DNA of 64,000 bases from Tissierellia bacterium (GTDB lineage: Bacteria > Bacillota > Clostridia > Tissierellales > Peptoniphilaceae): NCBI GenBank assembly GCA_030538075.1, contig JAUNUQ010000007.1, forward strand, positions 1-64,000. Reading direction: 5' to 3'. This document shows, in pieces, positions 32,071 to 40,713 of this stretch; within the stretch, counting starts at the first letter, position 1; the number at the start of each line of letters is the position of its first letter. The notes beneath the pieces were generated by a model. It had not been told where the DNA came from. It worked only from the letters and a program-made list of their open reading frames with translations, and searched no databases. Position numbers and translations under genes: made by a program.

Positions 32071-32766
32071 TCATTTGTTCGCACTCTTCTCATAGGGCTC
32101 AAAGACCAGAGTGTTTTCTTTGTAAATATGCAAATAGATGTCCCTCACCAGCTCCTCGAGCTCCCGGACCATCATCTTATAATACTCGTCTTCCCCTTCG
32201 GGGACGGCGAAGTCATCGGTCACCTTGATCAATTCGTTGACATATCCCCCAATGGTGCTCTGGTATTCCTTGACCCTCTGTACGGAACGGGTGACCCTCT
32301 CAGGGAAGACCCCCGTCTCACAGGAAAAGGCGATCGCAGGGAACAATCTCTTCTCCTGATCGATAAAGTGGATCTCCAGCTCCACTTTTATCATTCCAAG
32401 ATAGCGAGCCAGTTTCTTAAGATGGCCGCCATGGGTAAAGAAATACAGATCCATCAAACGTTCGATCTTATGGCTCAAATCCTTGAGTAATTCCTTTTCA
32501 TAGTGGTGGTGTACGATCTTAATATGGTCTATGGCCTGAGGGACGGACATCTGTTCCAGATCCTCAGGAAAGGTGTCTCTGCCATAGTAGTGGTCAATAT
32601 ACCCCGCCAAATTCGTCAGACAGACTTCGGGATCCAGCTGCTTGTCTCGAAAAGCCCCTTCCAATGTGAAGTCGGCGTATTGATCTGGGTCTATTCCATG
32701 ACGTAAAAAATAGTTTCCAGATCGAGGGTATTCACGAAGGAGCTCCCTCAGCTTTCGATCTCTCAT
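32071..32766 (-). CDS. Hemerythrin-like di-iron protein related to ScdA/YtfE (RIC)
   Basis: A 231-residue protein. The N-terminal segment (about 1-52, [21 protein letters not shown]...[10 protein letters not shown]) resembles the ScdA_N domain, but the usual Cys-Cys pair is replaced by PDQYAD. The hemerythrin-like bundle carries [12 protein letters not shown] (81-92), [11 protein letters not shown] (133-143) and HIYKEN near the C-terminus, fitting His/Glu iron ligands. Relatives repair iron-sulfur centres after nitrosative stress or deliver iron. Loss of the Cys pair suggests a changed role. It overlaps the UPF0340 gene by four bases. Confidence 0.82.
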   Translation of the reverse strand: MRDRKLRELLREYPRSGNYFLRHGIDPDQYADFTLEGAFRDKQLDPEVCLTNLAGYIDHYYGRDTFPEDLEQMSVPQAIDHIKIVHHHYEKELLKDLSHKIERLMDLYFFTHGGHLKKLARYLGMIKVELEIHFIDQEKRLFPAIAFSCETGVFPERVTRSVQRVKEYQSTIGGYVNELIKVTDDFAVPEGEDEYYKMMVRELEELVRDIYLHIYKENTLVFEPYEKSANK

Positions 32767-33353
32767 TCACAGCCCCCCTCCCTCGGCGGCAGTCCGGTCT
32801 TTACATCTACTTCGGGATATTGGGCTCTTGGTCCACCGATCAATTTGGGCCGAGACCGCAAGGAAGTCACATGGGCATGGCCGATCTGTTTCACCTTGAG
32901 CCGAGTTGGAATCTGGACGAATTGGATATGCATTCCGATTGAGGTATCGCCAATATCCAATCCCGCTTTCGCCGTGATATGCTCCACCATGACCGGATCT
33001 TCCCCATGACGATAGGCGGCTAGACTACAAGCTCCCCCTGCATGAAGAGCAGGGATGACAGTGACGATTTCCCATCCGTATTTCTCTGCTGCAGCTCGCT
33101 CCACCACCAGAGCGCGATTGATATGCTCACATCCCTGGACCGCCAAAAAGATTCCCCTCGGGCGCAGCTCATCTAATAAGGTGGTGACGATGGTCTCTCC
33201 CACCTCTTCGCTCGAGTGTTTCCCGATGGTAAAACCCAGGACTTCGCTGGTGCTCGCTCCGAGCACAAAGACCTCTCCCGGACGCAATGCTGACCTCTCT
33301 AGGAGCTCCCTAGCTGCCTCTTTCACTCTGTTTTGAATATCCGATAATTCCAT
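32763..33353 (-). CDS. UPF0340/TIGR01440 family protein (YwlG-like)
   Basis: A 196-residue conserved Firmicutes protein with [30 protein letters not shown] and the long [21 protein letters not shown] segment. Function is not established. No signal peptide or membrane helix is seen. GGAGCCAAA precedes the start ATG. It heads the group with the ScdA-like protein and the FMN reductase, which may hint at a redox or stress role (inference). Confidence 0.9.
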   Translation of the reverse strand: MELSDIQNRVKEAARELLERSALRPGEVFVLGASTSEVLGFTIGKHSSEEVGETIVTTLLDELRPRGIFLAVQGCEHINRALVVERAAAEKYGWEIVTVIPALHAGGACSLAAYRHGEDPVMVEHITAKAGLDIGDTSIGMHIQFVQIPTRLKVKQIGHAHVTSLRSRPKLIGGPRAQYPEVDVKTGLPPREGGCE

Positions 33354-33581
33354 TTTGGCTCCTTCCCTTTTATCGATTCATCTTTAGATTTCCAAATGGT
33401 TTCCTGCATCTCATATACCCATTTCCCAGGATTTTGTATCATGGGGATCGATGAGTCCAGAACCAAAGATCGGGTCCATTGTATCAGATGTCAGGGGATT
33501 GGAAAACTAAATTACAAATGTAGTCTTTCCCCCGAATGAAATCGATCCCGAGGGGGTATAATCCATCTAGGAGGTGGAAGG

Positions 33582-34142
33582 ATGACCGATCGAATTACCG
33601 TGTGGACCAAACAGCATGAGAGAATGCTGCAGGAGTTAGAGGAGACGGGACGCTACACAGCGAAATCACGCTATGTGCGCCTGGATTTGGGCGAGCTCGC
33701 CCCACTGGTGATCTTCGCCTACGAATGGCTCGCTGCAAACACGCCGAACCAAGAGAATCGGCCTGAGGATGCCCAAACCCCCATCTGGATCTCCCTTACC
33801 CAGGACTCCAGAATGAGTCTGACCCCTGGCACCGTGCTGCTGGAGCTATCCATTGATCCAGAAATCGTCACCCCCATCAATATAGGCAAATGGGGCGCCA
33901 TCCTGAATTACTCCTATATACCGAAGGATCCCGTGGACGCGAAAGCGCATAATGAGCTCCTCGCCCAACAGGGTATCAACGATGCCAAGGCGGTGATGAC
34001 CCCATTTTATCCCGTCATCAAAAGGCAGGTCACACAGAGCTGGAAGCGGCTGTTCGACGAGAGCGTCTCCTTGGGAGTCGACAGTTATTATGGAAATATT
34101 TGGGAGGTAAGAAGGGAATGGATAACACAGATCTATCGATAA
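33582..34142 (+). CDS. DUF3841 family protein (copy 1)
   Basis: A 186-residue protein with the DUF3841 layout: an N-terminal VWTKQHERMLQELEETG segment (the family often starts LYTIQ...), an aromatic FAYEWLAA helix, a proline-rich PIWISLTQ strand, an acidic strand region and a C-terminal VKRQVTQSWKRLFD. AGGAGG lies before the ATG. A TATAAT at 33557-33562 may be its -10. Compared with copy 2 it lacks the YPYWAY and LLFDMYDWY aromatic motifs, so it is the more divergent. Function unknown. Confidence 0.8.
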   Translation: MTDRITVWTKQHERMLQELEETGRYTAKSRYVRLDLGELAPLVIFAYEWLAANTPNQENRPEDAQTPIWISLTQDSRMSLTPGTVLLELSIDPEIVTPINIGKWGAILNYSYIPKDPVDAKAHNELLAQQGINDAKAVMTPFYPVIKRQVTQSWKRLFDESVSLGVDSYYGNIWEVRREWITQIYR

Positions 34143-34711
34143 GGCTGTACTCAGCACAGACTGCCGTCGTACAAAATAGGTTGATGGAAGATGGCGTTTG
34201 CTTCTCCAAGCGCCGATATGTAATCCAGAAATATGAAGAGAGTGCGCCTGTATTCATTGCGGCCTATGACTGGTTCGTACAGGAGGCAGCGAAAATTGTC
34301 CCGAAGCCAGAAAAAGCGGAGTATCCCTATTGGGCTTATGCGGATCTGTATAATGCAGATGCATCTAAAGAAGAACTGCTCAGACTTCAGGTCCCCATCG
34401 ACGAAGTGCTCCTCTTCGACATGTATGATTGGTACAAGCTTCTTAGGCTTCAGTATATCGGCGAAGACGAGAGAGAAGAGGCCGCCTTCCAGAGTATTCT
34501 AAAGGATAGAGGCATTCGCAATGAGAGCGATGTGATCCTGACGCATTTCTATCCGGACCTCAAAAGACAAGTCCAAAGTAGCTGGAAAAACCTATTTCGT
34601 CATCATCATGCACTAAAAATCGGCAGCCCTCCAAAGTCCATAGAGGTTATGGCCGGCCTGTGGCAGATCAAGAGGGAATGGATAGTAGACCCAGAGGAAC
34701 ACCAGCTATAG
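34118..34711 (+). CDS. DUF3841 family protein (copy 2)
   Basis: About 197 residues. It matches the DUF3841 pattern well: RLYSAQTAVVQNRLMEDGV, SAPVFIAAYDWFVQEA, EYPYWAYADLY, VPIDEVLLFDMYDWYKLLRLQY and a basic LKRQVQSSWKNLF end. The ATG at 34118 lies inside the last 25 bases of copy 1, with GGGAGG ten bases upstream, so the two are translationally linked. Shared VKRQVTQSW/LKRQVQSSW and WxVRREWI/WQIKREWI endings show that they are paralogues. Function unknown. Confidence 0.85.
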   Translation: MDNTDLSIRLYSAQTAVVQNRLMEDGVCFSKRRYVIQKYEESAPVFIAAYDWFVQEAAKIVPKPEKAEYPYWAYADLYNADASKEELLRLQVPIDEVLLFDMYDWYKLLRLQYIGEDEREEAAFQSILKDRGIRNESDVILTHFYPDLKRQVQSSWKNLFRHHHALKIGSPPKSIEVMAGLWQIKREWIVDPEEHQL

Positions 34712-34757
34712 ACTGGTCTGGAACATAAAGAGAAAGTAAAATATTTCGCAATTTCAT

Positions 34758-34786
34758 TTGCATTTTTTAGCCCCGGGCATTATAAT
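34758..34786 (+). promoter_or_regulatory. Promoter for tRNA-Pro
   Basis: -35 TTGCAT (34758-34763), 17-base spacer, -10 TATAAT (34781-34786), 12 bases before the mature tRNA. Confidence 0.8.
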
Positions 34787-34798
34787 ATATCTCAGCGC

Positions 34799-34875
34799 CG
34801 GGGTGTGGCGCAGCTTGGTAGCGCGCATCGTTCGGGACGATGAGGCCGTAGGTTCAAATCCTATCACCCCGACCA
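34799..34875 (+). tRNA. tRNA-Pro (CGG anticodon)
   Basis: A 77-base cloverleaf with encoded CCA. The acceptor arms CGGGGTG and CACCCCG pair fully, the D-arm is GCGCAGCTTGGTAGCGC, the anticodon stem CATCG/CGATG encloses TTCGGGA with anticodon CGG and G37, and the T-arm is TAGGTTCAAATCCTA. It reads CCG codons. Single gene with its own promoter and terminator. Confidence 0.97.
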
Positions 34876-34883
34876 GAGTGAAA

Positions 34884-34916
34884 GTACGGAGATGGAGATC
34901 ATCCCCGTGCTTTTTT
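34884..34916 (+). terminator. Intrinsic terminator after tRNA-Pro
   Basis: An 11-pair stem (GTACGGAGATG/CATCCCCGTGC, one mismatch and one G-T pair) with a GAGAT loop, followed by six T. Confidence 0.8.
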
Positions 34917-34979
34917 ATATGGAACAACAGCTGCATATCCTACTAATCTCTGGGTATATAGAGTTTAGGAGGTGCTAAA

Positions 34980-35381
34980 ATGGAAATAATATATGAGAAA
35001 AGAGTGAACCTAACCTTATCAGAAGCATTGGAGAGTTTGAAAGCAGAGCTTAAGGAGAGAAAATTTGGAGTGCTCTATGAGCTGAATTTTAGAGATAAAT
35101 TGGTGGAGAATGATCTGGCATTTGATCATGACTTCTATGTACTGGAGGTCTGCAACCCAGGCTTTGCAAAACAGGTGCTGGATCAACATCTGGATATGGG
35201 CTATTTTATGCCCTGTAAGATGGCAGTATACGAGGATGCTGAGGGAGTTAAGCTGGGCATGCTAAAACCCAGTCAGCTGATGTCCATCAGTGGATACACA
35301 GATCTGGAACAGATGGCCAGCAATGTGGATGATATCCTATCAGAGGCCATCGATGCGGTGGTGAAACGAGCAGATGGTTAA
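34980..35381 (+). CDS. DUF302 domain protein
   Basis: A 133-residue DUF302 protein: N-terminal LTLSEALESLKAELKERKFGVLYELNF and a central FYVLEVCNPGFAKQVLDQHLDMGYFMPCKMAVYED are typical of this alpha/beta fold. Family members occur widely in anaerobes and function is not known; a heme or redox link has been proposed for related proteins. AGGAGG lies eight bases before the ATG. Its end overlaps the start of a broken membrane gene (35374). Confidence 0.9.
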   Translation: MEIIYEKRVNLTLSEALESLKAELKERKFGVLYELNFRDKLVENDLAFDHDFYVLEVCNPGFAKQVLDQHLDMGYFMPCKMAVYEDAEGVKLGMLKPSQLMSISGYTDLEQMASNVDDILSEAIDAVVKRADG

Positions 35382-35595
35382 TTGGTTAGAAGCGTCTAGC
35401 AAGTGGAGCTTTCGGCTGGGGATCAGTTTGACGGCAATCTATCTACTCCAGACGGCATATAAAATGGTGAGCTCTCCCCCTGGTATATGACCCACCAGCG
35501 GCAGCAGGTTGCTGCCGATGTTGGCGATTGTACTCATGATACTATCCCTCATTACGGAACACCTGGCAAAGCGCAAAAAGTCCACTTCCCAGTAA
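35374..35595 (+). pseudogene. Small two-helix membrane protein gene interrupted by an in-frame TGA
   Basis: ATG at 35374 overlaps the end of the DUF302 gene by eight bases. The frame runs 38 codons (MVNWLEASSKWSF..., with a helix around LGISLTAIYLLQTAY) to TGA at 35488-35490. It then continues open in the same frame for 34 more codons, with a second clear membrane helix (LLPMLAIVLMILSLI), a basic KRKK tail and TAA at 35593-35595. A terminator follows at once. Both halves look like one 73-codon protein with the stop in the loop between helices. It may be a nonsense mutant (CGA or TGG to TGA), or the stop may be read through. Function unknown. Confidence 0.6.
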
Positions 35596-35601
35596 AACAA
35601 G

Positions 35602-35630
35602 GTCTACCGAAAACTCGGTAGACTTTTCTT
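35602..35630 (+). terminator. Intrinsic terminator after the DUF302 unit
   Basis: Nine-base perfect stem GTCTACCGA/TCGGTAGAC with an AAAC loop, followed by TTTTCTT. Confidence 0.88.
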
Positions 35631-35764
35631 ATTCTCTTTGGTTCCACCGAGCTTCGAGAGGGCAGGACCCATAATTACAGTTTTGTAAACTTCATCAGAT
35701 GGGGTTTGAAAAGGGTATAATATACTCAGGAAGAAAACTCAGAATATATCCTTGGAGGTAGCAT

Positions 35765-36727
35765 ATGTTTGGAACGATATTGTTTGGCGCAATTTTCATC
35801 ATTGCAGGAGCTTTTTTGGTATTGACGCAGATCTATCAACCCCTTCTCTTTAAAGAGATACTACGTCTTTGGCCCCTTGTCCTTACGGCGATGGGAATTG
35901 TGCGATTGATTAAATACCGAGAAAGCGATAAGAAGGTCAATCTCTTTTTGTTCTTCTCGGGGATCATCCTCACTGCACTCAGCTTGACTGGAAAAGTGGA
36001 CAATCTCTTCGTTTTGGCCTGGGGCGCCGTATTGATCATTTTGGGACTCGTCATGTTGATTCAGCGCAAGAACAACAAAGGGGTCACCAATTACGAGACC
36101 ATTGATGAAAAATCAGAATACAATTTTGAGTTCGATCACGATCCCGAGGAATTCCACGCCAAGTGGGAAGAGATGACCAAGGACGCCAAATGGGACTTTG
36201 ACGAAGCCAGACCCGAGCCCCCAACAGAGGATCCTCAGCCCCAACGGGAAGAGCCCCATGGCAAAATGCCCGAAGACGATCCGGGAATGGATGAGAAGAA
36301 GCGCAGAAAGAACTACGGCATCTACGACAACACCATCCAGTACACAAATGTGAAACAGGAGAAGCGCAAGGGCTTTCATGTCCAAAGTGAAAATATCCTG
36401 CGAGATGACTATCTCTTTTCCGCTCAAAAGAAGATCTACCAATCGAACCGTTTCAACGGTGGCCGAATCTCCAGTGTCTTCTCGGAAGTCTGGCTGGATC
36501 TATCCAAGGTGGTGCCCCAGTCCGATGTGCTGACCATCAATATCAGCGTCATCTTCTCCTCCGTCCGCATCAGAGTACCGAACAACTGGGTGATCTATAT
36601 GTCGGGCAATACCATATTTGGGGAGACAACCATCCCTGAAAATCCGGCAGTCAGCCCCAAGTACAAGCTGTACATCTCCAACAATGTCACCTTTGGAAGC
36701 CTCCAGATAGAATACAAAGAGATCTAA
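35765..36727 (+). CDS. LiaF-like membrane protein
   Basis: A 320-residue protein. Four hydrophobic segments in the first 100 residues resemble the DUF5668/LiaF N-terminal region. A highly charged linker (about 105-210, rich in Asp, Glu, Pro and Lys) follows. The C-terminal domain (about 215-320: YLFSAQKKIYQSNRFNGGRISSVFSEVWLDLS and FSSVRIRVPNNW) matches the LiaF C-terminal repeat-strand domain. LiaF proteins restrain a LiaRS cell-envelope stress two-component system, but no liaS or liaR is nearby, so the role is uncertain. A TATAAT lies at 35716-35721 without a clear -35. Single gene with a terminator. Confidence 0.78.
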   Translation: MFGTILFGAIFIIAGAFLVLTQIYQPLLFKEILRLWPLVLTAMGIVRLIKYRESDKKVNLFLFFSGIILTALSLTGKVDNLFVLAWGAVLIILGLVMLIQRKNNKGVTNYETIDEKSEYNFEFDHDPEEFHAKWEEMTKDAKWDFDEARPEPPTEDPQPQREEPHGKMPEDDPGMDEKKRRKNYGIYDNTIQYTNVKQEKRKGFHVQSENILRDDYLFSAQKKIYQSNRFNGGRISSVFSEVWLDLSKVVPQSDVLTINISVIFSSVRIRVPNNWVIYMSGNTIFGETTIPENPAVSPKYKLYISNNVTFGSLQIEYKEI

Positions 36728-36736
36728 AAAATGCCA

Positions 36737-36767
36737 AATGCCCTCTTGATACAAGGAGGGCATTTTT
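36737..36767. terminator. Bidirectional terminator between convergent genes
   Basis: A 12-pair stem with one bulged G (AATGCCCTCTTG/CAAGGAGGGCATT) and a three-base loop. TTTTT follows on the plus strand, and a second T-run lies beyond it on the minus strand. Confidence 0.85.
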
Positions 36768-36775
36768 CTTTGCTT

Positions 36776-37972
36776 TTATTTTTCTAGGGACTGGATCTCC
36801 TCCATCAGCTTGGCAAAGGCCTGTAGAGAGCCAATAATGGTCTCGTGGGAGACGCAGTAGGCCAGTCGGACATAACCTGGGCATGCAAAGGAACTGCCCG
36901 GTACCATGAGGATATTGTATTTCTTACCCAAGGCGACGAATTCCCGTTCGTCTTCCATGGGGGATTTCACAAAGAGATAGAATGCCCCTTCTGGCTTTAC
37001 GCATTCGAGACCCAGCTCTGTCAACCCATTGTAAAGGGCCTTTCGGTTTTTATCATAGAATTCCAAATTGACCTGAACATCGCAGCAACGGGCGATGACC
37101 TTTTGGATGAGGGACGGCGCATTGACAGAACCTAAAATCCGATTTGCAATCGCCGCGGCATCAATGACATCTGAACTATCCTCTACCTCATCTGGGATGA
37201 CCAGATAGCCGATCCGCTCCCCTGGCAGGGACAGGGATTTGCTATAGGAATAGGCGACGATGATGTTGTCATAGTATTTTGTCAGATAGGGCACTTCCGC
37301 CCCTTCATAGACGAGTTCCCGGTAGGGCTCATCGGAGATCAAATAGATGGCGCTGCCGAATTTTTCCTGTTTTTCCCGAAGGATATCTGCGAGTTTGATG
37401 ATGGTCGCCTCACTGTAGACGACTCCAGTGGGATTGTGGGGGGTATTGATGATTACTGCTTTTGTGTTGGGGTTGATCTTCTGTCGAAACTCCTCGAGAT
37501 TGGGTTGAAAAGTCTCTGTGTCCGGTGAAATGGTCACCAATTTTCCATCGTAATTGCCCACATAATTGCCGTATTCCACAAAATACGGGGCGAAGACGAT
37601 GACCTCTTCTCCTGGATTTAAGATCGTCTTCAAGATCACATTCAATCCACTTGCAGCGCCTACGGTCATGATCAGGTTTTTAGCTGAAAAGGCGGTGTCA
37701 AAACGCCGATTTATCGACTCTGCAATGGTCTGCCGAACATCTTCGAAACCCACATTACTCATATATCCGTGTAGGACGACTGGATCCTCGTTCTGAACGA
37801 GATCGATGATCGCTTCATTGACCTCCTTTGGAGCAGGCACATTGGGATTTCCCAAACTGAAATCAAATACATTTTCTTCCCCATATAGAGCTTTCAATCG
37901 GTTCCCCTCTTCGAACATGGCTCGTATCGCAGAGCCCTTCCCGAGGAATTCCTTCATTTTTTCTGATATCAT
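36776..37972 (-). CDS. PLP-dependent aminotransferase, class I/II
   Basis: About 398 residues of fold-type I aminotransferase. Seen are FSLGNPNVPAPKEV near the start, a cofactor Gly-rich GAASGLNVIL, NTPHNPTGVVYS, ISDEPYRELVYEG and the Schiff-base Lys in SYSKSLSLPGERIGY, with a late Arg in CPGYVRLAYC that binds the substrate carboxylate. The substrate is not certain; aspartate or aromatic amino acids are likely candidates. ATG at 37972 is chosen because AAGGAG is seven bases upstream. The neighbouring transporter gene may supply the amino acid (inference). Confidence 0.9.
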   Translation of the reverse strand: MISEKMKEFLGKGSAIRAMFEEGNRLKALYGEENVFDFSLGNPNVPAPKEVNEAIIDLVQNEDPVVLHGYMSNVGFEDVRQTIAESINRRFDTAFSAKNLIMTVGAASGLNVILKTILNPGEEVIVFAPYFVEYGNYVGNYDGKLVTISPDTETFQPNLEEFRQKINPNTKAVIINTPHNPTGVVYSEATIIKLADILREKQEKFGSAIYLISDEPYRELVYEGAEVPYLTKYYDNIIVAYSYSKSLSLPGERIGYLVIPDEVEDSSDVIDAAAIANRILGSVNAPSLIQKVIARCCDVQVNLEFYDKNRKALYNGLTELGLECVKPEGAFYLFVKSPMEDEREFVALGKKYNILMVPGSSFACPGYVRLAYCVSHETIIGSLQAFAKLMEEIQSLEK

Positions 37973-38000
37973 CACTCTTCTCCTTTATTCTATCCATTTA

Positions 38001-39320
38001 TTAAAAGGCCGTTCGGGTCAAGATGGCGACTGCGCATAGGACCACTGCCAACGGCACATAGAGATATCTCCCCAAATTATACCAGAAGTTTCCATATTTG
38101 TATTTGGATGCGAGATTGATCTCTTCGAGGAGTTCATCCTTTTTGAGGACCCAAAACCAGCTTATCGCTCCCAATGTCGCTCCCAGAGGGATGATATAGA
38201 TGGAGATCATATCCATCCAAGGACCCCAGCTGGAGATTGCCTCCAGATTGACTCCCACCCCAAAAATGATCACACCGAGTAAGATCAAGGCCATCTTGCG
38301 AGAGAGAGCTGGGATTTTATGCATCAGGGACTCCGCTACTACTTCGATCATGTTCTGCAGGGAGGTCACCCCTCCAAAGACGACTGCTGTAAACAGGATA
38401 ATTGCAAAGAATTGTCCTCCGACCATATCCTGCAAGATCGTCGGCAGGGTGACAAAGAGTAATCCTGGACCTCGGCTTTGTTCCAAGCCGTAGGAAAACA
38501 CAGCCGGTACCATCACAAAGGCGGATACCATGGCAGCAATGGTATCGAAGAATGCGGTCTTTTTTGCGCCATCGACAATGTCCTCTCCCTTGGATAAATA
38601 GGCTCCACAGACGATCATCCCCGATCCCGTGATCGAAAGGGAGAAAAAGGCTTGTCCCATGGCGGATACCCAAGTCCTCGGGTTGAGTATTTGGCTCCAT
38701 TCCGGTTGGAACATAAAGGCATATCCATCAAATGCATTGGGCAGCATCGCCACTCGAATGGCTAGGATGACGAAGAGCACGAAAAAAAGGGGCATCATCA
38801 CCTTATTTGCCTTCTCGATGGAATGGGCTCCCGTCACGCAGGTGAGCAGGGTGAATGCGACTACAATCAGATGATAGGGTACCACGGAATAATCACTGAA
38901 GGCAAAGCCCTCAAACCATTCACCAGGTACGACTTGTAATAGACTGCCGTCAATGGACTGTACCAGAGCCTTTAACACATAGGAGATGATACAGGCATAT
39001 CCAATGGCGATCAATATTGAGCCCGCCAAGGGCAGCCAACCTATCACTTTGCCAATCGCCCCCATTCCCCGGGATTTCCAAGCATATTCATAGGCACCGA
39101 GGGTCCCCGTCTGCGCCCTTCGTCCGATGGCGTATTCTGCAGATAGGCCACAATAGCCAAAGATCACGATAAATACGAGATATACGAGCAGAAATGCTCC
39201 CCCTCCCTCAGACTGTAGCTTGTAGGGGAATCCCCACACATTTGCCATCCCGACAGCGGATCCCACCGCCGTTACTAAAAAACCCCATTTTGAGCGGAAC
39301 TGCTTTGATTTTTGTTCCAA
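38001..39320 (-). CDS. Sodium-dependent transporter, neurotransmitter:sodium symporter (NSS) family
   Basis: About 440 residues and 11 to 12 membrane helices. The first helix carries the sodium/substrate site WGFLVTAVGSAVGMANVWGFPY, with the unwound GMANVWGFP core; helix 6/7 features SITGSGMIVCGAYL. Bacterial NSS proteins import amino acids with sodium, and the substrate here is unknown. TTG at 39318-39320 is chosen: GGAGG lies 11 bases upstream, while the GTG four codons earlier abuts that site. It lies about 30 bases upstream of the aminotransferase on the same strand. Confidence 0.92.
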   Translation of the reverse strand: MEQKSKQFRSKWGFLVTAVGSAVGMANVWGFPYKLQSEGGGAFLLVYLVFIVIFGYCGLSAEYAIGRRAQTGTLGAYEYAWKSRGMGAIGKVIGWLPLAGSILIAIGYACIISYVLKALVQSIDGSLLQVVPGEWFEGFAFSDYSVVPYHLIVVAFTLLTCVTGAHSIEKANKVMMPLFFVLFVILAIRVAMLPNAFDGYAFMFQPEWSQILNPRTWVSAMGQAFFSLSITGSGMIVCGAYLSKGEDIVDGAKKTAFFDTIAAMVSAFVMVPAVFSYGLEQSRGPGLLFVTLPTILQDMVGGQFFAIILFTAVVFGGVTSLQNMIEVVAESLMHKIPALSRKMALILLGVIIFGVGVNLEAISSWGPWMDMISIYIIPLGATLGAISWFWVLKKDELLEEINLASKYKYGNFWYNLGRYLYVPLAVVLCAVAILTRTAF

Positions 39321-39419
39321 ACTTCCCTTCACCTCCAGATTATTTCAACAATCTCAATCTAATTATTTCGATTCTATAAATCTCAGAAATTATTGCGCTA
39401 GATTCGCAATCCATTGCGA

Positions 39420-40145
39420 CTAGAGCTTTCTCTTCATCCCCCGCAGTTGAGATTTCATCTCCTCTTCGATTCGGCGACTCTCGATCGCCTTTTGAATCGC
39501 CTTATTGTGTACCCAAGGATCGAGAATTTCCCCTTCTAGCACATTCATCGCCGCAGGTCTCTGTTTGACCAGAGCAGTGGCAAAATACCAGGCGACCATC
39601 ATGCGAATATAGTATTCATCCGAGTCCAATCCCGCTACTCTCTCCATGGATTCCAGTGAAAAGTTCTCGTCCAGATAATTGCTGAGTAGCAGGCCGATCC
39701 CATAACGAACGGTGTAGACATGCTCAGACTCCATCCACCTCATGATATTCTGATAGACTCTCTTTGGATGATTTCGAAATACCCTAGGTGAAAAAGAATC
39801 TGTAGTCGCCCAATTGTCTATATGGGGAAGAAACAATTCCGTTCGCCTCATCGCTTCATCATAGTCTCGAATGCCCTCGATAAAAAAGGCATGGAGATTG
39901 TCCTCATCAAAGTACCGATGGGGTAAGGAGTCTAAAAAGGTAGCGGCCCGCTTTGGGTCTTCTCTGCCCATCTTTCTGGCATATGCCCGTAAGTTTGGGA
40001 CACGGATTCCCAGGATCTTCTCTCGTTTCATCGTGGGGATCAATCGACTTTGAAAATCCCCATGGGATATTTCTGCCATCTCCATTAAATCACGGCGAAC
40101 TTCGTCTACGGTGTCAGGATATCCCACTTGATCCGATATTATCAT
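39420..40145 (-). CDS. DNA alkylation repair protein, AlkD-like
   Basis: A 241-residue all-helical HEAT-like repeat protein: IPTMKREKILGIRVPNLRAYARKM, FDEDNLHAFFIEGI, HIDNWATTDSFSPR and YTVRYGIGLLLSNYLDE are typical. AlkD glycosylases remove bulky N3 or N7 alkyl adducts without base flipping. The Trp/Asp pair in DNWATTDSF fits the catalytic cleft. Its start overlaps the VOC gene stop by four bases. Confidence 0.86.
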   Translation of the reverse strand: MIISDQVGYPDTVDEVRRDLMEMAEISHGDFQSRLIPTMKREKILGIRVPNLRAYARKMGREDPKRAATFLDSLPHRYFDEDNLHAFFIEGIRDYDEAMRRTELFLPHIDNWATTDSFSPRVFRNHPKRVYQNIMRWMESEHVYTVRYGIGLLLSNYLDENFSLESMERVAGLDSDEYYIRMMVAWYFATALVKQRPAAMNVLEGEILDPWVHNKAIQKAIESRRIEEEMKSQLRGMKRKL

Positions 40146-40609
40146 GATCCTATATTCCTCAATTTTTCAATATCAATTTTCTTCATTTTCATCATCGCCT
40201 GAATCTGCGCATCTGAGCGAATGAGCTCATTCATATTCCTCGGCAGAATCTGCCAGGATAGACCAAATCGATCCTTTACCCAACCACATTGTTCAGCCTC
40301 TGGGACATGGCTGAGTTTATCCCAATAATAGTCGATCTCTTTTTGATCCTCGCATTCAATCGTGAAGGAGATCGCCTCATTAAAACGGAAATAAGGCCCT
40401 CCATCTAAAGCGATGAAAGGCTGTCCATTCAGATAGAAAACTGCAGTGATCACCTTACCCGCCATCCCTTCAAAATGGGAATCTAAGGCTTCATCTGGGT
40501 ATTTTCTCATCTCTTCAACCCAAGAATTTGGAAAGACCTCCATATAATATCCTATCGCTTCCTCACAGTTGTTGTCGGCGAACCAGAGACTTGGCACAAT
40601 TCCCTTCAT
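40142..40609 (-). CDS. VOC superfamily protein, PhnB/3-dmu-9_3-mt type
   Basis: About 155 residues with the two beta-alpha-beta-beta-beta modules of the glyoxalase/VOC fold as found in PhnB-like proteins: VPSLWFADNNCEEAIGYYMEVFPNS, FYLNGQPFIALDGGPYFRFNEAISF and WVKDRFGLSWQILP. Function is unknown and no metal-ligand set can be assigned safely. ATG at 40609 follows GGAGG by eight bases. It is coupled to the AlkD-like gene. Confidence 0.88.
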   Translation of the reverse strand: MKGIVPSLWFADNNCEEAIGYYMEVFPNSWVEEMRKYPDEALDSHFEGMAGKVITAVFYLNGQPFIALDGGPYFRFNEAISFTIECEDQKEIDYYWDKLSHVPEAEQCGWVKDRFGLSWQILPRNMNELIRSDAQIQAMMKMKKIDIEKLRNIGS

Positions 40610-40713
40610 AATCCACACCTCCGCTTTTAATCATAACCGATTTGCCGTACTAAAGGCAAGGAGTACATGAAAGGGGAGCTATCCAAGGAATGATCGCCCC
40701 CCTTTTCGATTAA

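Noticed and set aside
35488..35490. The in-frame TGA as a selenocysteine codon
   Set aside because: The flanking residues do not resemble a redox motif and no bSECIS-like hairpin was evident just downstream; a nonsense change is simpler.
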